Shown: positions 30,824-34,526 of the stretch, piece after piece
How the letters are laid out: each line of letters begins with the position of its first letter
How positions within the stretch are numbered: the first letter of the stretch is position 1
IMG/VR virus record: IMGVR_UViG_3300028563_000052
Location: 1 to 34,526 of that record
Source of the DNA: a virus
Direction: 5' to 3' (one strand)
DNA: 34,526 nt
The notes under the pieces: generated by a model
What the model was told of the DNA's origin: nothing
Databases searched by the model: none
Seen by the model: the letters and a program-made list of their open reading frames with translations, nothing else
Made by a program: the position numbers and the translations under genes

Positions 30824-31708
30824 TTATGCCGGAATGAGACCGCGCTTCTTTTTCCATCGAATCGCGTATTCTTCATCCGTCTCGACATGATTGTTTTCAG
30901 TTTTCCCCGGTGTCGTCTCTGCGACGGGAGCGGGAGCCCTCGACGTTGTTGGCTTACGAACAGCTGGCGCAGCAGTATCATTTTCCAACAACGCTGAAAT
31001 TCTACCGAGTTCCCTGCTGATACGATTCGCCGGCAGAGCATTGATACGCTCGACCACGTCTTCGTGTGTCGCGAGATAGTACGCGACGGCTGCAGGGTTA
31101 TCTTCCTCACGGATGCCGTGGAACAGAGGTTCGCTCAGCTCCATGTCGTCAAGAGCCTTGACGGCAGTGTCGTAATCCGTGTGTGCCCGTTTGAATTCAG
31201 CAATGTTGTTCGTGATCTCCTGGTTGCGGCGTTCCACTTGCGCGACACGCCGGCCTTCTGTTCTGGCCTCCTCGATCTTGTGCTCAGTCCACGCTGCCAT
31301 TGCATCGTCGTACTGGTCGGAGGTTGAGAAATCGTTACGCTTTGGACGATCAGTAACCGTCTGGCGCTGCTCAGTCTGGGTTTGTCCACCCTTCTTCAGT
31401 TCTGTGAGTTGCTCCTCAAGAACCTTGGCACGTGCCCGGGCTTCAGCGCGTTCACGCAGGAGCTTCGAGTACTGGCGGTCTGCCCGATTGGGCTGCCTTT
31501 CGGTCTCGACTTTCTCTTTGTCAACTTTGGACTCATCAGTCGTTTCGGTCTTCGATTCAACAGGTCTCTCCTCGGTGGTGACTGCCGGGGTTTCCACCTT
31601 GTCAACGGTTTTATCCGTTGCCGGTGTCGACTCCGTAGTCGCTACTTTGGCCTGTTCGACGGACGTGCCTTCAGTAACATCGATCTTGTCAAGGTCTGTT
31701 CTGTCCAT
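30824..31708 (-). CDS. Scaffolding protein (P22 gp8-like)
   Basis: The product has 294 residues; P22 scaffold has 303. It is highly charged. The first 75 residues are Thr/Glu/Lys-rich and disordered (VETPAVTTEERPVESKTETT). A coiled-coil region then runs about 78-170 (YSKLLRERAEARARAKVLEE). A basic C-terminal helix (EEYAIRWKKKRGLIPA) suits the coat-binding helix-turn-helix of scaffolds. Its place between portal and coat confirms the assignment. It would guide procapsid assembly and then leave, and in P22 it also recruits the portal and ejection proteins. A GGAG site precedes the ATG. Confidence 0.88.
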   Translation of the reverse strand: MDRTDLDKIDVTEGTSVEQAKVATTESTPATDKTVDKVETPAVTTEERPVESKTETTDESKVDKEKVETERQPNRADRQYSKLLRERAEARARAKVLEEQLTELKKGGQTQTEQRQTVTDRPKRNDFSTSDQYDDAMAAWTEHKIEEARTEGRRVAQVERRNQEITNNIAEFKRAHTDYDTAVKALDDMELSEPLFHGIREEDNPAAVAYYLATHEDVVERINALPANRISRELGRISALLENDTAAPAVRKPTTSRAPAPVAETTPGKTENNHVETDEEYAIRWKKKRGLIPA

Positions 31709-31710
31709 AC

Positions 31711-33849
31711 TTACTCCATCACCGGTTGGTCTTGAGCCGGTACATTTTGAGAATCGGAACCCGGTGACTGCGCCGGTACGTTATTATCTTGTTGCGGCTC
31801 CAGCTGGGCTGCCGCAACATCGAGTGCTTTGCCATGCGCCATCATACCCACCTCGTGGGCCTGATCGATGAGCGCCTTCTTCAGTTCGGTCTGTGCCTTG
31901 ATGAGCACGGTCTTCAGTTTCAGATCGCGCTCCGCCGACTTGTCCTTGATGGCAGACACGAGCTGCTGAATCAGGGCATCCTTCTGCTGGGCGACAACGT
32001 GTGCCTGCTGCAGCGTCTGCTCGAGCTTCTGTACGAGGGCTCTCACGGCTACCGGGATGTCCTTCATATTCGGGTTCTCCTGCAGATTTGCCGGCAGGAG
32101 CTGCTTGCAACGGTCGACCACGACATCTTCGGCGCCTATGGCCTCGGCAACGAGGTCGATCATCGAGCCGCCGAGCTCGGGCAGCTTCTCGATGAGCTGC
32201 ATCAGAAGGTCTGCGGTCTTTTCTCTCTTGGTGCTGTAGTTCGGCCCGGTGTCAGCGACGACATCGAACTTCAGATTGGTCATGATGTGCTGAACGATTT
32301 CCCCGGTCTGTTCGTTCGGGTACTCCTGGTTGATCTTCACCATCTGCTCTTCCATGGTCTTGCCCAGGATCTTGACTGTCCGCGGGGTGTCATACACCGT
32401 CGGCAACATGGAGCAAATGACCTTCCACCCGTGCATCATGCTCTTGCGCAGATTGTCCGAGAAGTGGAAATTGATGAGCTCACCCTCGCGTTGGTTGGCC
32501 ACAATGGCCTTGCCCGACTTCTCCGATTTACTGCGCCCCATGTTGACATCAGGTAAACCGATGATCTCTTTCAGGTCGTTGTCGGCCTGTTGCATCTCGG
32601 ATATGATGGCAACGTTCAGCTGCTGCGGCGATACACGCTGCGGCGGGGGCACGAGCTGTGATTCGAAAGTCGTCGGCTTATAGTGCAACGACACAATGTT
32701 TGCCTGATTGGCGGCTTTGTACTCATGGGCATAGCCTTCGTCCTGACCTTCGGCGATCATCCACTGCGACTTCGGCGCCAAAGCAACATACTCGGCAAAG
32801 CTTGACTTTGAATAGTTCAACATTTTCTGCGCGTCCGTGGCTTCATGGGCAACGCCGTAGAACCACCGCTTGCCATCGTATACAACCTCTTTGCCGACAC
32901 ACGGAACGATCGGGAGATACTCGCCCGGGATGATGCCACGATCGAGAATCTTATGGGCGACCAGCAAGAACCATTCGATGGTCGTGTGCTTGCAGGGACG
33001 CTTGTTGACCACTTTTGGCACACCGTCACCGGCCGGCGGCAGCTCAGACTGGTATATCTTCATGCCGTTGTCAAGCAGACACAGATGGTCTTTCTTCACG
33101 GATTTCCGGAAGTAGTATGCCCGACGGAGGGTCTTCTCTTTGACCCATGGCGCACTGATCGAGGTTGTCCAGTCGCCGATATCGGGACGGACGAAGTCCT
33201 CGTTCTCCTGTTTGTATTCTTCTTTGTCAACATCTTCGATGAAGAAACAATAGTTACAATCGGAGAAGTCGATACGCTTCGACTGGTGAATAGGGAACAA
33301 GACTTTGCGGGAGTCGATGATACGATCGAGATAGATTTCCTGGTCGAACGAGTTCTCATCGACGTACCGGGTCTTGATCCAGTAATACCCGAGGCCGACG
33401 TTAGCCGACATGTCCATTGCACAATCATATGCCGACGCGCTGTCGGCACTGTTTGTAATATCGCGGACTAAACCTTCGGCTATCTCGGCAGATTTGGGAT
33501 CAGCGCCGTCGTTCTTCGGTCTCAACGTGAGACCGGGACGATTCATGCGTTGATCGTTGCAGAGGCGGTTGATGTACGTGCCGCACTTGTTGTAGGTCAT
33601 GACGGGACGAGGGCCGCCTTCGTTCTTGAGACGCGCCTCTTCGAGGATTGGATCCCACTGTTTTCCACCGAGAAAGAACCGTTGGTTAGTCTCGATGTCC
33701 TGCAGTATGTATCCAATCGCCGACTCGGTATCGTCTGAGCGCTGGCGAGCTTCCGCGAGGATTTCATCGTCGTCCTTCATCTCCTGAATCTGTTCAGGAG
33801 TCATCTTGTCGGACTCGGTGATATCCATATTTGAAATCAGTTCATCCAT
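31711..33849 (-). CDS. Portal protein, P22 gp1 type
   Basis: The product has 712 residues; P22 portal has 725. Family features include SAIGYILQDIETNQRFFLGG near the start, PVMTYNKCGTYINRLCNDQR, SADSASAYDCAMDMSANVGL then GYYWIKTRY, SRKVLFPIHQSKRIDFSDCN, KRPCKHTTIEWFLLVAHKIL and VCVGKEV-like text (VPCVGKEVVYDGKRWFYGVA). The C-terminal 150 residues are a long helical barrel with coiled coil (VQKLEQTLQQAHVVAQQKDA) and end in a Gln/Pro-rich tail (EPQQDNNVPAQSPG). Twelve copies form the DNA channel and packaging sensor. The start overlaps the terminase end by 13 bases and has a weak AGGGA site. Confidence 0.95.
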   Translation of the reverse strand: MDELISNMDITESDKMTPEQIQEMKDDDEILAEARQRSDDTESAIGYILQDIETNQRFFLGGKQWDPILEEARLKNEGGPRPVMTYNKCGTYINRLCNDQRMNRPGLTLRPKNDGADPKSAEIAEGLVRDITNSADSASAYDCAMDMSANVGLGYYWIKTRYVDENSFDQEIYLDRIIDSRKVLFPIHQSKRIDFSDCNYCFFIEDVDKEEYKQENEDFVRPDIGDWTTSISAPWVKEKTLRRAYYFRKSVKKDHLCLLDNGMKIYQSELPPAGDGVPKVVNKRPCKHTTIEWFLLVAHKILDRGIIPGEYLPIVPCVGKEVVYDGKRWFYGVAHEATDAQKMLNYSKSSFAEYVALAPKSQWMIAEGQDEGYAHEYKAANQANIVSLHYKPTTFESQLVPPPQRVSPQQLNVAIISEMQQADNDLKEIIGLPDVNMGRSKSEKSGKAIVANQREGELINFHFSDNLRKSMMHGWKVICSMLPTVYDTPRTVKILGKTMEEQMVKINQEYPNEQTGEIVQHIMTNLKFDVVADTGPNYSTKREKTADLLMQLIEKLPELGGSMIDLVAEAIGAEDVVVDRCKQLLPANLQENPNMKDIPVAVRALVQKLEQTLQQAHVVAQQKDALIQQLVSAIKDKSAERDLKLKTVLIKAQTELKKALIDQAHEVGMMAHGKALDVAAAQLEPQQDNNVPAQSPGSDSQNVPAQDQPVME

Positions 33850-34526
33850 CCGTCATTCCCTGATTGAATGTTTATCGCGACGGGTCGCACCCTTTGGTTT
33901 GGCAAGCCGTGCGTAATAGGGTCTCTGTACTGCCATTTATCCAGTAGAGCATAAGCAATGCGGAGGCAGTCAGACGCATCTTTATATTTCTCATCCTCTT
34001 TCTCGGTTCCCTCAACAAGACGATGATTCGCCAGCGATGCAATTGTATTTCGACACCACGGAGCCACGAACAAGGAGGGCTCATTGTATACACTCCGTTC
34101 GGCAAGGGCATTCCACTTCAGATCGGTGATGATCACTTGCCGCTGTATGTCGATGATCTTGGTCTGCGGCAGTTGAAAGTCGAGGCCGCCGTTCTCGGGA
34201 CGATGAAACAATGATACTATGCCTTCTGTTTGACCTGACCAGCTCCAGGCGCCCGATCCTTGCGCATAGCGAGTGTCCATACCTCTGCGCATAATCTTGA
34301 GCCCGTGTGTGCCGCTCTCGTCCTGACGATAGATTTCTTTGGCGATCTCATCGAGGCCGCCATTGAACTGCATCTCGTGACGGACGTCATGATAGTAGGC
34401 GTTGAATGTTTCAAAGGTTGGCCATTCATTGTAAACCCATTTGTAGTAGTCCTCCGGCCACCGATGCCTGTCGTTTTTCGGTATCACGGCGATCCACAAA
34501 CAGAACGGGTAGTAGTGGCTGTGCGG
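33837..34526 (-). CDS. Large terminase subunit, C-terminal nuclease domain (5' part outside the window)
   Basis: The frame is open from the window edge at 34526 for 229 residues. It shows the end of an RNase H-like nuclease domain: PHSHYYPFCLWIAVIPKNDR is probably the first nuclease strand region, MRRGMDTRYAQGS follows, and KYKDASDCLRIAYALL carries the last acidic residue of the site (D in DASDCLR). It cuts concatemeric phage DNA and powers packaging together with the portal encoded next. The ATPase half must lie beyond 34526. The TTG at 34499 is not a real start because the frame continues upstream with homology-like sequence. The position directly before the portal supports the call. Confidence 0.85.
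   Translation of the reverse strand, partial: PHSHYYPFCLWIAVIPKNDRHRWPEDYYKWVYNEWPTFETFNAYYHDVRHEMQFNGGLDEIAKEIYRQDESGTHGLKIMRRGMDTRYAQGSGAWSWSGQTEGIVSLFHRPENGGLDFQLPQTKIIDIQRQVIITDLKWNALAERSVYNEPSLFVAPWCRNTIASLANHRLVEGTEKEDEKYKDASDCLRIAYALLDKWQYRDPITHGLPNQRVRPVAINIQSGNDGWMN

Noticed and set aside
30810-30857. Longer coat protein start
   Set aside because: It falls within the scaffold gene. The ATG at 30809 has AGGAG and gives a length nearly equal to P22 gp5.
1-34526. tRNA genes, CRISPR arrays, integrase or attachment sites
   Set aside because: Nearly every base lies in a supported coding region, and the few gaps are under 120 bases and hold promoters, a hairpin or ribosome sites. No such elements were recognised.

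Overview
This window is most of the genome of a tailed double-stranded DNA bacteriophage with a short-tail (podovirus, P22-type) virion. The evidence is the ordered set terminase - P22-type portal - scaffold - P22 gp5-type coat - gp4-like - gp10-like - gp7-like - two further ejection-type proteins - tailspike, all on the minus strand in the P22 order. Genes are tightly packed with many ATGA or TAATG overlaps and strong AAGGAG ribosome sites. No rRNA, tRNA, integrase, attachment site, insertion sequence or CRISPR array was seen. The host cannot be named from the sequence; a P22-type virion makes a Gram-negative host likely. Two genes run off the window ends.

Layout. (1) 1-3842, minus strand: a partial VapE-type primase-helicase and a family A DNA polymerase with a 3'-5' exonuclease domain. 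(2) 3843-3955: an AT-rich divergent promoter region with mirrored GTATATTA boxes. (3) 3956-8296, plus strand: an operon-like early/replication cluster with a ribbon-helix-helix protein, a DUF2815 ssDNA-binding protein, a SNF2 helicase, small proteins, a thioredoxin, a Cys-rich mini-protein and a GroES-like co-chaperonin. (4) 8229-34526, minus strand: the late operon, read right to left. It covers packaging and head assembly (34526-29201), a glycosyltransferase, gp4-like and gp10-like connector proteins, a T4-type lysozyme, a second glycosyltransferase, a collagen-like fibre, a Cys/His-rich protein, a beta-helix protein, a 1173-residue fibre, a permuted papain-like protein, three ejection-type proteins and a tailspike. 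It ends with a full-length homospermidine synthase, a tiny membrane protein, a 440-residue probable virion protein and a 90-residue membrane protein.

The replication genes flank one divergent control region, so the ribbon-helix-helix protein beside it is the obvious candidate regulator. The early and late transcription units collide at about 8.2-8.3 kb, where two coding regions overlap tail to tail by 68 bases. The late operon has a recognisable internal extended -10 promoter in front of the ejection genes.

Most unusual points: a homospermidine synthase inside a virion operon, whose N-terminus resembles those of two presumed virion proteins; a virion-operon protein with a permuted papain-like Cys/His arrangement; two glycosyltransferases interleaved with connector and fibre genes; and a GroES without a visible GroEL. 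There is no stretch of more than about 120 bases without a predicted gene.
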